Shown: positions 39,624 through 48,641 of the stretch, in pieces
How positions within the stretch are numbered: position 1 is the stretch's first letter
Layout of the letters: each line of letters starts with the position of its first letter
Made by a program: the position numbers and the translations under genes
Origin: Prevotella sp.
Lineage (GTDB): Bacteria; Bacteroidota; Bacteroidia; Bacteroidales; Bacteroidaceae
Assembly (NCBI GenBank): GCA_022779305.1
Contig: JALFSW010000021.1
Span: 1 to 64,000 of the forward strand
Direction of reading: 5' to 3'
DNA length: 64,000 nt
Notes under the pieces: generated by a model
What the model saw: the letters and a program-made list of their open reading frames with translations, nothing else
Database searches by the model: none
Told to the model about the DNA's origin: nothing

Positions 39624-39839
39624 GTTTGCAAAGTTACGAAATAAATTTGTAAAATCTACACGCATCAAAGAAAAATCTAAGCTATTTTTTTCTTTTTAAA
39701 CATACTAAACCATTATAGAACAATTATTTAGAAAGAAAAAAGAAATATAGAACTTTTTGAAAAATCTAAATGAAAATAAAGAACGTGATTTGTGATTCCT
39801 TGTTATAGAAATGGGAGATGGGAGATTTTATAGGGTTGT

Positions 39840-40130
39840 TTAGGAACTTTCTAAGTTGCCTAAGAGTTCTAGTTTACCTAGGCTGCCTAGGGCTTTCTAA
39901 GTTGCCTAGGAGTTCTAGTTTATCTAGGCTGCCTAGGGCTTTTTAGGACTTCTAGGGTTTCTAGGCGGGCGAACACACAGGTTCGCCCCTACTGGGTTTC
40001 TCTAGGTTTCCCTAGGCTGCCTAGGCTTTCTAGGAGTTCTAGGTTACCTAGGAGTTCTAGTTTACTTAGGCCGCCTAGAGCTTTTTAGGTAACCTAGGCT
40101 TCCCTAGGTTACCTAGTTTGCCTAGGAGTT
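39840..40130. repeat. CTAG tract C: longest CTAG tract, with an embedded REP-like hairpin at 39965-39992
   Basis: gttctagtttacctaggctgcctaggg... plus cgggcgaacacacaggttcgccccta. Confidence 0.95.
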
Positions 40131-40149
40131 TCACATTTCCCATCTCACA

Positions 40150-43100
40150 TTAAAAACATTTCACATTCCCACCTGCCGTATGTCCAGCATATTCTGGGGC
40201 ATAGGCACATTCGATGGTAGCTGTGCCCATCTGATAATCGCCTTGGCGATCCACGAAATAGGTGGTTTCTATGGTGTGAACACCTTTGGGGAGCGTATCG
40301 AAAAAGTACTGCGTGGCGGTTTGTCGAGGTACGAGATAATAGCTCGCCCTTCCATTGTATTGATAACCGCTGAGCTGCGATGTAGGTTCAAAACAAGCTG
40401 GGCGCTTGTCTGTGAGTTGTACGAAATCGTAATCGCGAGCAGCAGTAATCGTCAGACGAACCACCACCTTATCGCCCACATTAAGTTTTGTGGCGCTGAT
40501 CGGTGTCCGACTGCCATCGGCAGCCACTCGGAAAAGGTCACGTTCCACCCTGAGTTCTGCCCCACTCGCCTGCACCGTGGCAAGCGGTTGAAAGAACTGA
40601 ACATAAACCGCACCCCAACTTGTGCCCTTGCTCGATTTCTCAATGACAACTGTTTCAGGACGTCCTGCCACGGCAGGGTCGGAGAGGTTGAACGAGCGTT
40701 TTACATAGCCCAACCCGCTTTGCGCCTCGGACGCCACCAATTCCCTACCATCGAGCGTGATACGTGCCGTGGGCGCAGCTTCGAGTTGGCTGGTTGCCCC
40801 ATGAAGGAATGCCCAAATTGCATCAATGGCATTCACAGGTGTGTCCCACGCTTGGGTGCGCTTCGATTGCAACAACCACCGCTGGAGTTCCCCAATGGTT
40901 TGTTGGTCCGTTGGCGCAAGGATTTTAAACGCCTCGATGGCTGCCACCTGCGTTGGAATTTTGTAGTCGCGCCAAGTGAGTTGTGCCTTACGGGTGTCGA
41001 AATAACGCCCCATTTCTTCACGATAAACTGTGTGTTGACGAATGCTTTCCAAATATTCTTTCGCCTTTTTCGCATACCCATGCCTAGCAAGAATGATGGC
41101 TGTGTTTGCCTTTCCATAGATGGTGAGTTCTACGGGTTTTTCTGCTAAAAGGCGGAGCAAGTAGCGCATGTCTTCGGTGATGGGGCGTGCTGCTAAACCA
41201 CTGATGTAAAGATAGTCGCAGAGATCATCTGTGATATAGGTTTTTTGCTTGAGCTGCTTGGCTTCGGCTTTCATTTCCTTCACACGGCGTGCCACTTCAC
41301 GGTCGAGATAACCGAAGGCTGCCTTGATAAAGGCTGTCGTTTCGGGGTCGGGTTGGGCAGTGAGGACATTTAGCCGAACGAGCGATTTCACGACCTCGGT
41401 TGTCATGTAAAGATTACCCTGCATTCCTTTCCACCACGCCACAGACCCGTCTGCATTTTGCAAATCTCGGAGTGCTTCGAGCGTTTCTTTCAAGCGATAC
41501 GTCATTTCGTTTGTATCAAAGAAATACTTGAGCAACAGACGGTTTTCGGTTTCGTTCTTTGCGTCTGCCACCCATGGTGTTTCATCGAGATCGACAGATT
41601 TCAAATCCTCATTGCGAGAGAGGGGTGAAAGGAGTGCATCGGATTTTTTGGTATCCCTACCCCATCGTTCGATTTCCTTTTGCAAGACAGGCGACGACTG
41701 CAAGAGCTTCTCTCCCAATCGATTGACATAATAAGCTACCGAAAGCGAGATGGCATTTCCGCTGTTTGCCTTCGCCACATAAGGCAATGCTTGCACCATG
41801 AGCCATGCAGGGTTGTTGGTGTATTCGATGGTTAAACGAGGATTTTTCGCATCTACTGGCAAGAGCTTTCCGAGATTGATTGGCAGTGTGCCAGCTTGGT
41901 TTTGCGAGAAAGCCAGCGCATTCGTTACCCATGCGTCATTGGGCAAAATAGCGAGGTAATGCTGTTCGCCATCGGCATATTGCGTACCTTCTGCCATCAG
42001 ACGGACGATGACAAGTGTTTGTCCATCGCTGAGGGGCGAAAGTTGCCGATCGGCAAGGAGGGCTTCGAGCGAAAAGTTGGTTATCACCGTGGTGTCGGCA
42101 GGGAGCAAATAGCCCTTTCGTTCGCTATAAAGCACGGCATCTGTGACTGGGTCGATGATTTCAAGCGTTGCAACCCCATCGGCTGCATGGGCTTGCGTGT
42201 TGGTGAGGCGCACGGAGATTTGGGCTTTGTCGCCTTTGCGCACGAAACGGGGCAGATGGGGTTGAAGCATCACCGCCTTTTGCGTGATGACTTCTTCGCT
42301 CAACTGTCCATAATTGAATGCCTTGTCGTGGACGATGGCAAGCATTTTCCATGTTGTCATCGCCTCCGGAACTTGAAAGCTCAGAGTGAGTTCTCCGTCT
42401 GATTGGGTTTCCATCTGTGGATAGAAGAAAGCCGTTTCACGCAGGTTTTTCCGCAGGGCTGTCTGTGGGTCAAGGGGGGTGGATGGTGGCGTTTCGGCTT
42501 TCTCTCCACCGCCTTTCGCCTTACTATCGAGCGGCATATCGCCTGCATAGTCAATGCTGTTTTCACCAGCATTTTCCATTGCTACATTGGCATCAAATGA
42601 TTCTACCCGCGCCGTCTTTGCTGAACGCATCACCATCGGTTGTGCCGACTCATAAAAGGCTGTTCCCAAGATTTGATCAACATAGTTGCGATCGAACGTT
42701 GCAAAGCGAAGGGGCTTGATGGTTGCGAGATTGAGCTTTCCGAATAGCGAGAGGTCGAACGAAGCGGGGCGCATGCCATTCCAAAAGCTGTGGGGCAGAT
42801 TATCTGTAAAATCGATGCCGAACATCCATGCGTGGGGCATGATTTGATCGAGACTCTTGTCATACAAACTTGCCATGAGCTGCGCCTGAACAGGCGTTCC
42901 GTCGGGACGACTCACGGAGAGTTGCCACGTTTCGGTTGTTCCGGGTTCAAGACGATTGCGGAAAGTTTTCCACTTGACGTTCAACGTTTTATCGGGATGC
43001 GGACGAGTTATTTTGGCAGTATGTTGGAAGAGTTTTCCGTTTTTCACCCATGCGTATGAGAAGAAGATGCCATCGCCATATTCGGGTTGATAGGTGAGCT

Positions 43101-45816
43101 GTTCGGTATGGATAGCGTTGCTTTGGCGAATGATGCCCTGCCGGAGCACACCTTTTTTATGGGTGAAAAGTGTGAAGAAGATGTGCTGGTCTTTCGCACT
43201 CGAGCCCACTTGCAGATAAACAGGCGCTCCATCGGCAGGAAACGTCTCGGCACTCTGATAGAACCAATCATCGGTTGGCGTAGCAGGTCGGGTGTCGGTG
43301 AGTGAAAAGACGGTGAAATCGTGGTCAATGGTGTCGCCTTCGCAAATGGCACGCAGACAATATTTTCCACTCTTGAGCTGTGGAAGCGTGAGGGGTGTAT
43401 TGGTGCGAACGGTGAGGAACTTGGCAAATTCTGGGGTCTGATCGGCATCGTCCACCTTATTATTATAAGGGGCGATGGCATATTGCACCAGTGCATCGAC
43501 CTTCTCGCCTGCCACGTTTCGATAAACAATCGTTGGCGAGTGGGGCTCGTCTGCTCGGCAAGTGTTGCTCATTTCAATCGCAAGTAAAGCTCGTTTGTAC
43601 GCAATCGGGAGCGTGATAACAGCTTCGTGGGTTTCGCCTGCCGTGTCGGTCACTTTGGCAGAAACGTGGAAGAGATAGGCTTGGTTGCGATTTTTGGCAT
43701 CGTCGGGGAGCGTGAGCGTGAGCGGAAGGGAAAATGTGCCATCGGCATTCGTGGTGAGCACACCACTGCCGATATGGGTTTCGGCATCATTGCCCCACCA
43801 CCAATAACGAGCGATGCGGCGAGTGATGGTGTATTCCACCTTTGCTCCAGCTACCTTTACACCGCTGAAGGTCTTGGCATTGCCCGTCAGAGTAATGTTT
43901 TCAGCGGGCTGATAGGTTTTCGTATAGGGCTGAAATTCTGCAAAGAACGTGGGTTGTTTGTATTCCTCCACGGTGATTTGCGTCTGTGCGAAAGCAGTAT
44001 CCTCGCCAGCCGTGCGAAGGAAATACGATCCCGTGCGTCCTTTTTGGGGCAACTCAAAGCTGAATGATGCAGCACCGTATTCATCGGTTGTGGCAGTTTT
44101 CGTGTCGACTACCTGATAATTGGCATCTCGCAATTCCACTTTGATGTTGCGCCCTGTGCGTGGCGTGGCGGTGAGTTGGTCGTTGTCCTGTACATAGGTG
44201 AGCAAAGCCACTTTCACCGTTTGCCCAGGTCGGTAAAGACTGCGGTCGGTGAAGAGGTCTATTTCTGCTCTTTGGCGGTCTTGGCTCGTTATGTTGTAGG
44301 CTGTCCAAAGCTCGGATGCGGGATAGGCTTTGTCCTGCTCGGTATAGGCATAGACCTCTGCCGACGCAGAACGACTTTTGAGCGTGTAGGTGGCTTGTCC
44401 GTCCTGGTCGGTGGTGAGGAGAGCTGTTTCTGCCTTATCGTTGCTGTATGTGTGAAGCGTGAGTTTCAGTTTTGCACCAGCAATGGGTTGTCCCGTAATG
44501 GCATTGACCACGGCATAATGCAACTGATTTTTGGGCAATCGTTCTGCCAAAACATAGAGGTCGGAAACGAAGATGAGTTCTGCCGTGGGTGCAATATTTT
44601 TATCGGTCGATGCATACTCTACGAGGTAAACACCCGCAGATAATTCGGGCAGAATGAAAGTGTCGCTAAACTCCTCATAGGCAGGATGATTTCGATAGTT
44701 TCGGATGGTTTGGCTGCGGGTGGCAGTTTGACAGGCTGCCTTGATTTTTGCTAAATCGTTGGGGTTGCTGGTGCGCAAGGATGTATTGCCGTCGAGGGTG
44801 GTGCGAGTAACGGTGAACGTGAGGTTGGATACGTTTCTCAGTTTCACCTTCACGGCTGAGGGTTGGTCGTAGATGTCAGCATTTTTCATTGCCCGTCCGC
44901 CCTGTTTGAGTTGTGCAGTCGTGAAGACGCGTCTATCGAAATTGGCAACAACCATAGGGCGCTGCAACCGTTCTAACTCATTGACCAAAAGATTAATGCG
45001 CTTCCACCCTTTCCATCTTTCGATGCTTTTTTGGAGAAATGCAGCCTTTGCTTGGGCGGTGAAACGTTCGTCGTCCTGCATCCGCTCATAGCGTTTGATT
45101 GCCACTTCGGCGCAGATGTCCTGATCGCCATAGACTTCGATGAGTGAATCGAGGTCGGCAATGGTACTGCTGGTTTGCAGGGCAGCATAGCAAGCTGCAT
45201 CGCAATTGCCTACGGCGTTGTAATAACGATCGAGGAGGGCGTAGTTTCGGGTTTCAAAACCGATAACATGAAGCAAATCGTTATTGAAAATTTTCGCATC
45301 AACGCCTTTTTCAATAAGGGGCGTATAGGCGTCGTATTTGGTTTTTGCCAAGAGTTCGGGATGGCTGATGGCTTTCTCCCGATAGGTCGCAATGGCTTTT
45401 TTCAGCGTTTTTTCGGCATCGTCATCTGTTGCATCAATGACCAAATCATCCCCATCGGGATAGGCGTCTGCACCGAGGAAATGTGCCAAAGCACAATAAT
45501 AGACACTTGCTGCCACCTTGTCGGTCTGTTCCAATCGTTGCGCTTCTTTCAAGAGCCGCGTATGTTCACTGGCGAGCGAATCGGGTGCAATGGATTGCTG
45601 AAGATTGGCGGTGCGCAATTCGGCAGCCAAGAGATGACCATAAGCCTTTTCTCGTTTCGCTTTCGTGCGTATTTGTTTGAGGAACTTGATTTCCGTCTGG
45701 GGTAAGTCTTTCATTCCAGCCGTTTCTACTTCTTTCCATAGCGCATCATAGCTTTGCGCCATCATCGTCCCAACCTCCATTAAAAGGATAAGGAGCAAGG
45801 CAAGTGATTTTTTCAT
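40150..45816 (-). CDS. alpha-2-macroglobulin family protein, 1888 aa
   Basis: MG2/A2M-like: TDRSLYRPGQTVKVALLTY; ETTWKMLAIVHDK-like region TTWKMLAIVHDKAFNYG; C-terminal A2M-like domains. Confidence 0.9.
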   Translation of the reverse strand: MKKSLALLLILLMEVGTMMAQSYDALWKEVETAGMKDLPQTEIKFLKQIRTKAKREKAYGHLLAAELRTANLQQSIAPDSLASEHTRLLKEAQRLEQTDKVAASVYYCALAHFLGADAYPDGDDLVIDATDDDAEKTLKKAIATYREKAISHPELLAKTKYDAYTPLIEKGVDAKIFNNDLLHVIGFETRNYALLDRYYNAVGNCDAACYAALQTSSTIADLDSLIEVYGDQDICAEVAIKRYERMQDDERFTAQAKAAFLQKSIERWKGWKRINLLVNELERLQRPMVVANFDRRVFTTAQLKQGGRAMKNADIYDQPSAVKVKLRNVSNLTFTVTRTTLDGNTSLRTSNPNDLAKIKAACQTATRSQTIRNYRNHPAYEEFSDTFILPELSAGVYLVEYASTDKNIAPTAELIFVSDLYVLAERLPKNQLHYAVVNAITGQPIAGAKLKLTLHTYSNDKAETALLTTDQDGQATYTLKSRSASAEVYAYTEQDKAYPASELWTAYNITSQDRQRAEIDLFTDRSLYRPGQTVKVALLTYVQDNDQLTATPRTGRNIKVELRDANYQVVDTKTATTDEYGAASFSFELPQKGRTGSYFLRTAGEDTAFAQTQITVEEYKQPTFFAEFQPYTKTYQPAENITLTGNAKTFSGVKVAGAKVEYTITRRIARYWWWGNDAETHIGSGVLTTNADGTFSLPLTLTLPDDAKNRNQAYLFHVSAKVTDTAGETHEAVITLPIAYKRALLAIEMSNTCRADEPHSPTIVYRNVAGEKVDALVQYAIAPYNNKVDDADQTPEFAKFLTVRTNTPLTLPQLKSGKYCLRAICEGDTIDHDFTVFSLTDTRPATPTDDWFYQSAETFPADGAPVYLQVGSSAKDQHIFFTLFTHKKGVLRQGIIRQSNAIHTEQLTYQPEYGDGIFFSYAWVKNGKLFQHTAKITRPHPDKTLNVKWKTFRNRLEPGTTETWQLSVSRPDGTPVQAQLMASLYDKSLDQIMPHAWMFGIDFTDNLPHSFWNGMRPASFDLSLFGKLNLATIKPLRFATFDRNYVDQILGTAFYESAQPMVMRSAKTARVESFDANVAMENAGENSIDYAGDMPLDSKAKGGGEKAETPPSTPLDPQTALRKNLRETAFFYPQMETQSDGELTLSFQVPEAMTTWKMLAIVHDKAFNYGQLSEEVITQKAVMLQPHLPRFVRKGDKAQISVRLTNTQAHAADGVATLEIIDPVTDAVLYSERKGYLLPADTTVITNFSLEALLADRQLSPLSDGQTLVIVRLMAEGTQYADGEQHYLAILPNDAWVTNALAFSQNQAGTLPINLGKLLPVDAKNPRLTIEYTNNPAWLMVQALPYVAKANSGNAISLSVAYYVNRLGEKLLQSSPVLQKEIERWGRDTKKSDALLSPLSRNEDLKSVDLDETPWVADAKNETENRLLLKYFFDTNEMTYRLKETLEALRDLQNADGSVAWWKGMQGNLYMTTEVVKSLVRLNVLTAQPDPETTAFIKAAFGYLDREVARRVKEMKAEAKQLKQKTYITDDLCDYLYISGLAARPITEDMRYLLRLLAEKPVELTIYGKANTAIILARHGYAKKAKEYLESIRQHTVYREEMGRYFDTRKAQLTWRDYKIPTQVAAIEAFKILAPTDQQTIGELQRWLLQSKRTQAWDTPVNAIDAIWAFLHGATSQLEAAPTARITLDGRELVASEAQSGLGYVKRSFNLSDPAVAGRPETVVIEKSSKGTSWGAVYVQFFQPLATVQASGAELRVERDLFRVAADGSRTPISATKLNVGDKVVVRLTITAARDYDFVQLTDKRPACFEPTSQLSGYQYNGRASYYLVPRQTATQYFFDTLPKGVHTIETTYFVDRQGDYQMGTATIECAYAPEYAGHTAGGNVKCF

Positions 45817-45830
45817 ATTCTCCTTCGATT

Positions 45831-45860
45831 TTAATCCAAATCGGTCATTAGACCAACAAG
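45831..45860. repeat. solo left end of the dispersed palindromic element
   Basis: ttaatccaaatcggtcattagacca. Confidence 0.7.
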
Positions 45861-45882
45861 GGGATTTATTTTATTTATTAAC

Positions 45883-45970
45883 TTCTCAAGAGTTTGAGGG
45901 TGCTTTTATTAATCTGTCCCAACAGCTTGAGGAATTATTATTCAATATTCTCAAGAGCTTGAGGGTGCTT
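45883..45970. repeat. 23-bp direct repeat pair, 65 bp apart, with CTCAAGAGCTTGAG palindrome
   Basis: ttctcaagag(t/c)ttgagggtgctt at 45883-45905 and 45948-45970. Confidence 0.75.
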
Positions 45971-46001
45971 CAATCCTTTAAGAATCCTATGTACCTAAAC
46001 G

Positions 46002-46047
46002 ACAATAATAGAGCTAAGCACCATTTGGCGCATAACCCTATTATTGT
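46002..46047. terminator. hairpin downstream of the ribosomal protein operon
   Basis: ACAATAATAG ... CTATTATTGT perfect 10-bp arms. Confidence 0.45.
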
Positions 46048-46076
46048 TCTAAATCTTAAAAAATATCTTTATGAAA

Positions 46077-46235
46077 TTAGTCCTTAAAGAAGTCTTTTAC
46101 AGCTTCGTTCGGTACCATTTTTTCATCGAAGACGTAAGCACCTGTCTTTGGGCTTTTCACCATCTTGATGACTTTTGTGTATGCGCGACCATCCGAGCTT
46201 CCTTCACGGAGGGTAGCGACCGCTTTCTTTGCCAT
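46077..46235 (-). CDS. DUF4295 family small basic protein, 52 aa
   Basis: MAKKAVATLREGSSDGRAYTKVIKMVKSPKTGAYVFDEKMVPNEAVKDFFKD; in series with rpmG/rpmB; <60 aa so not in the track. Confidence 0.85.
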   Translation of the reverse strand: MAKKAVATLREGSSDGRAYTKVIKMVKSPKTGAYVFDEKMVPNEAVKDFFKD

Positions 46236-46271
46236 AGTCTATGCTTATTTTAACTATTGATTATAACGTGC

Positions 46272-46460
46272 TTACTTGATCTCCTTGTGAAGCGTAACTT
46301 TCTTAAGAATCGGGTTATACTTTTTCAACTCTAAGCGTTCTGCTGTATTTTTACGATTCTTTGTTGTTATGTAGCGACTTGTACCAGGCAAACCGCTGCT
46401 CTTCATTTCCGTACATTCGAGAATGACTTGTACTCTGTTTCCTTTAGCTTTTTTTGCCAT
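46272..46460 (-). CDS. rpmG: 50S ribosomal protein L33
   Basis: [50 protein letters not shown]. Confidence 0.95.
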   Translation of the reverse strand: MAKKAKGNRVQVILECTEMKSSGLPGTSRYITTKNRKNTAERLELKKYNPILKKVTLHKEIK

Positions 46461-46465
46461 GATAT

Positions 46466-46729
46466 TTATTCTCCTATAACTTTAATGTCTTTCCAATTCA
46501 CGTGGCCTTTAGCAACCGCTTGTTTCAAAGCCGCATCAAGTCCGACTTTGTTGATAAGACGAAGACCAGCTGCGCTAATCTTCAATGATATCCAGCATGC
46601 TTCTTCTACATAGTAGAATTTTTTGCTGAAAAGGTTAACGTCAAAGCTGCGCTTTGTGCGATGCTTTGAGTGAGACACATTGCAACCTATTTGTGCCTTC
46701 TTTCCTGTGATTTGACAAATCTTAGACAT
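46466..46729 (-). CDS. rpmB: 50S ribosomal protein L28
   Basis: [33 protein letters not shown]. Confidence 0.95.
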   Translation of the reverse strand: MSKICQITGKKAQIGCNVSHSKHRTKRSFDVNLFSKKFYYVEEACWISLKISAAGLRLINKVGLDAALKQAVAKGHVNWKDIKVIGE

Positions 46730-46855
46730 TGCTATCTGTAGTTTTGTAATTCGTTAATTGATACCTATTCCAAACAGAGCGCAAAGTTACAAAAAAAATA
46801 TGATTGTGCAAAAAATTCTATAAAAGAATGTTCTTTTTTAATCTTTTTTAGTTTT

Positions 46856-46892
46856 ATTCCCCCCACGCACCCTCGGGGTGCGTGGGGGGAAT
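46856..46892. repeat. perfect 17-bp-arm palindrome (hairpin) adjoining CTAG tract D
   Basis: ATTCCCCCCACGCACCC-TCG-GGGTGCGTGGGGGGAAT. Confidence 0.9.
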
Positions 46893-46900
46893 AGGAAAAA

Positions 46901-46976
46901 CTAGGGAGGACTAGGGAAGCCTAGGGAAACCTAGAGAAACTAGGAAAACCTAGGGAAAAACCTAGGGAAAACCTAG
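46901..46976. repeat. CTAG tract D: 8 CTAG, 9-12 bp spacing
   Basis: ctagggaggactagggaagcctagggaaacctagagaaactagg... Confidence 0.95.
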
Positions 46977-46989
46977 CATCCTCTCATCC

Positions 46990-48609
46990 TTACTTAATAT
47001 TAGGTTCTTCCAAACCGAGGTGCTTCTTCTTGTCCACCACTTTCAAAGTGAGCCCGATGAAGAGAGCGATGAGACCAAGACCAGCCAACATGAGCAATGG
47101 GGCTGTGTAATTGTACTTGGTTGGATCGCTGACACCTTCGTTTGTCTTGTCGAGCACCTTACCGATGAGCATTGGGAAGAGCCACAAACCAATGTTCTGA
47201 ATCCAGAAAATCAAGGCATAGGCTGAACCGATGATTTTTGCATCGACCAACTTCGGCACACTTGGCCACAATGAGGCAGGCACCAATGAGAAAGATGCAC
47301 CGAGAACAAGGATCGTGAGATAGGCAACGACAACGCCACCCACCTGACTGTCTTTGAATTGTGGGAGCACGAAGGCGAATGTGAGGTGGCAAGCGATGAG
47401 AAGCAACGAACCGAGAACGAGCATGGATGCTGCCTTACCTTTATGGTCTACGTAGTTACCCAAAATTGGTGTGATACCTACTGCCAAAAGTGGGAATACG
47501 GCAAAGATTGATTCTGCCGATTGGCGCATGTAGCCCATGTAGCAATAGGCAATGAGACAAACGACAGATACGCACATCATCGCATATTTCATGCTCTTGT
47601 TCTTCATGAAGTTGAAACCAAATGCGGTGGCTGCAACTGCCAACATGATGAAGTACTGAATGAATGTTACGCTTGGCGATGCCCAGAATGAATCTTGTGG
47701 AACTTCTTGGAAAGTGAGGTTACATTGAAGCATGTTTACGGCATACTTCTGGAAAGGGAAGATGGCTGAATAATAAAGCACACAAAGCAAAGCCACCAAC
47801 CAGAAACCCATACTAGTGAGAATCTTGCCGAGATCGCTGAGTTTGAAGGGGTCGTCTTTTTCTTCGGCTTCGCCTGTTTGTGCATCCAATTTCTTGTCCA
47901 TAAAGAAATAGACAACGAACATCATCAGGGCAATGCAGATGAGTACAACTCCGAAGGCCACCGAACGTGAAACGTCGATCATGCCACCAAACTTCGCAAA
48001 GAAGGGTGAGAAAATCATACATGTTGCCACACCTAAACGGGCAAATGCCATTTCCGAACCCATTGCCAATGCCAACTCACGACCTTTGAACCATTTCACG
48101 ATACCACGGCTCACCATGATACCAGCCATTTCCGTTCCACAACCGAAAATCATGAAACCGATAGCTGCCAACTTTGCTGAAGCAGGCATTCCTTCATAGA
48201 AAGGTGAAACACCGAGTTCATCGAAGCCGGGGATATAGTTGAGATTTTCTGTGAACCACGTTTCCAAACTTGATCCGATGAATGCGTCGCTAATGGCAAA
48301 ATACTTGATCAATGCTCCGGCAAGCATCACGCAGCCCGAAAGAACGGCGGTGAAGCGAACACCCATCTTATCGAGGATGATACCTGCAAAGATGAGGAAG
48401 AACACGAAGACATTGAGGAATGTTTCCGCACCCTGCATCGTTCCGAAGGAGGTTGAGTCCCAACCTCTTTGTTCCAACATAAGGTCTTTGATTGGCGAAA
48501 GAATGTCTACAAAGATGTAGGAACAGAACATTGCCAAAGACAAAAGTAAAAGCGCCGTCCACCGTGCAGCGGCCGAATCGCGTAATGTTTTTTTAATTGT
48601 GTCTGTCAT
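46990..48609 (-). CDS. MFS transporter, 539 aa
   Basis: 12-TM MFS profile. Confidence 0.85.
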   Translation of the reverse strand: MTDTIKKTLRDSAAARWTALLLLSLAMFCSYIFVDILSPIKDLMLEQRGWDSTSFGTMQGAETFLNVFVFFLIFAGIILDKMGVRFTAVLSGCVMLAGALIKYFAISDAFIGSSLETWFTENLNYIPGFDELGVSPFYEGMPASAKLAAIGFMIFGCGTEMAGIMVSRGIVKWFKGRELALAMGSEMAFARLGVATCMIFSPFFAKFGGMIDVSRSVAFGVVLICIALMMFVVYFFMDKKLDAQTGEAEEKDDPFKLSDLGKILTSMGFWLVALLCVLYYSAIFPFQKYAVNMLQCNLTFQEVPQDSFWASPSVTFIQYFIMLAVAATAFGFNFMKNKSMKYAMMCVSVVCLIAYCYMGYMRQSAESIFAVFPLLAVGITPILGNYVDHKGKAASMLVLGSLLLIACHLTFAFVLPQFKDSQVGGVVVAYLTILVLGASFSLVPASLWPSVPKLVDAKIIGSAYALIFWIQNIGLWLFPMLIGKVLDKTNEGVSDPTKYNYTAPLLMLAGLGLIALFIGLTLKVVDKKKHLGLEEPNIK

Positions 48610-48641
48610 AATTTTACTGTTTTAATTATTGTCATCTTTCT

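Noticed and set aside
40150-45816. Thioester-type A2M protease trap
   Set aside because: I do not see a CxEQ thioester motif, and no pbpC-like partner is adjacent; only the general A2M-family call is supported
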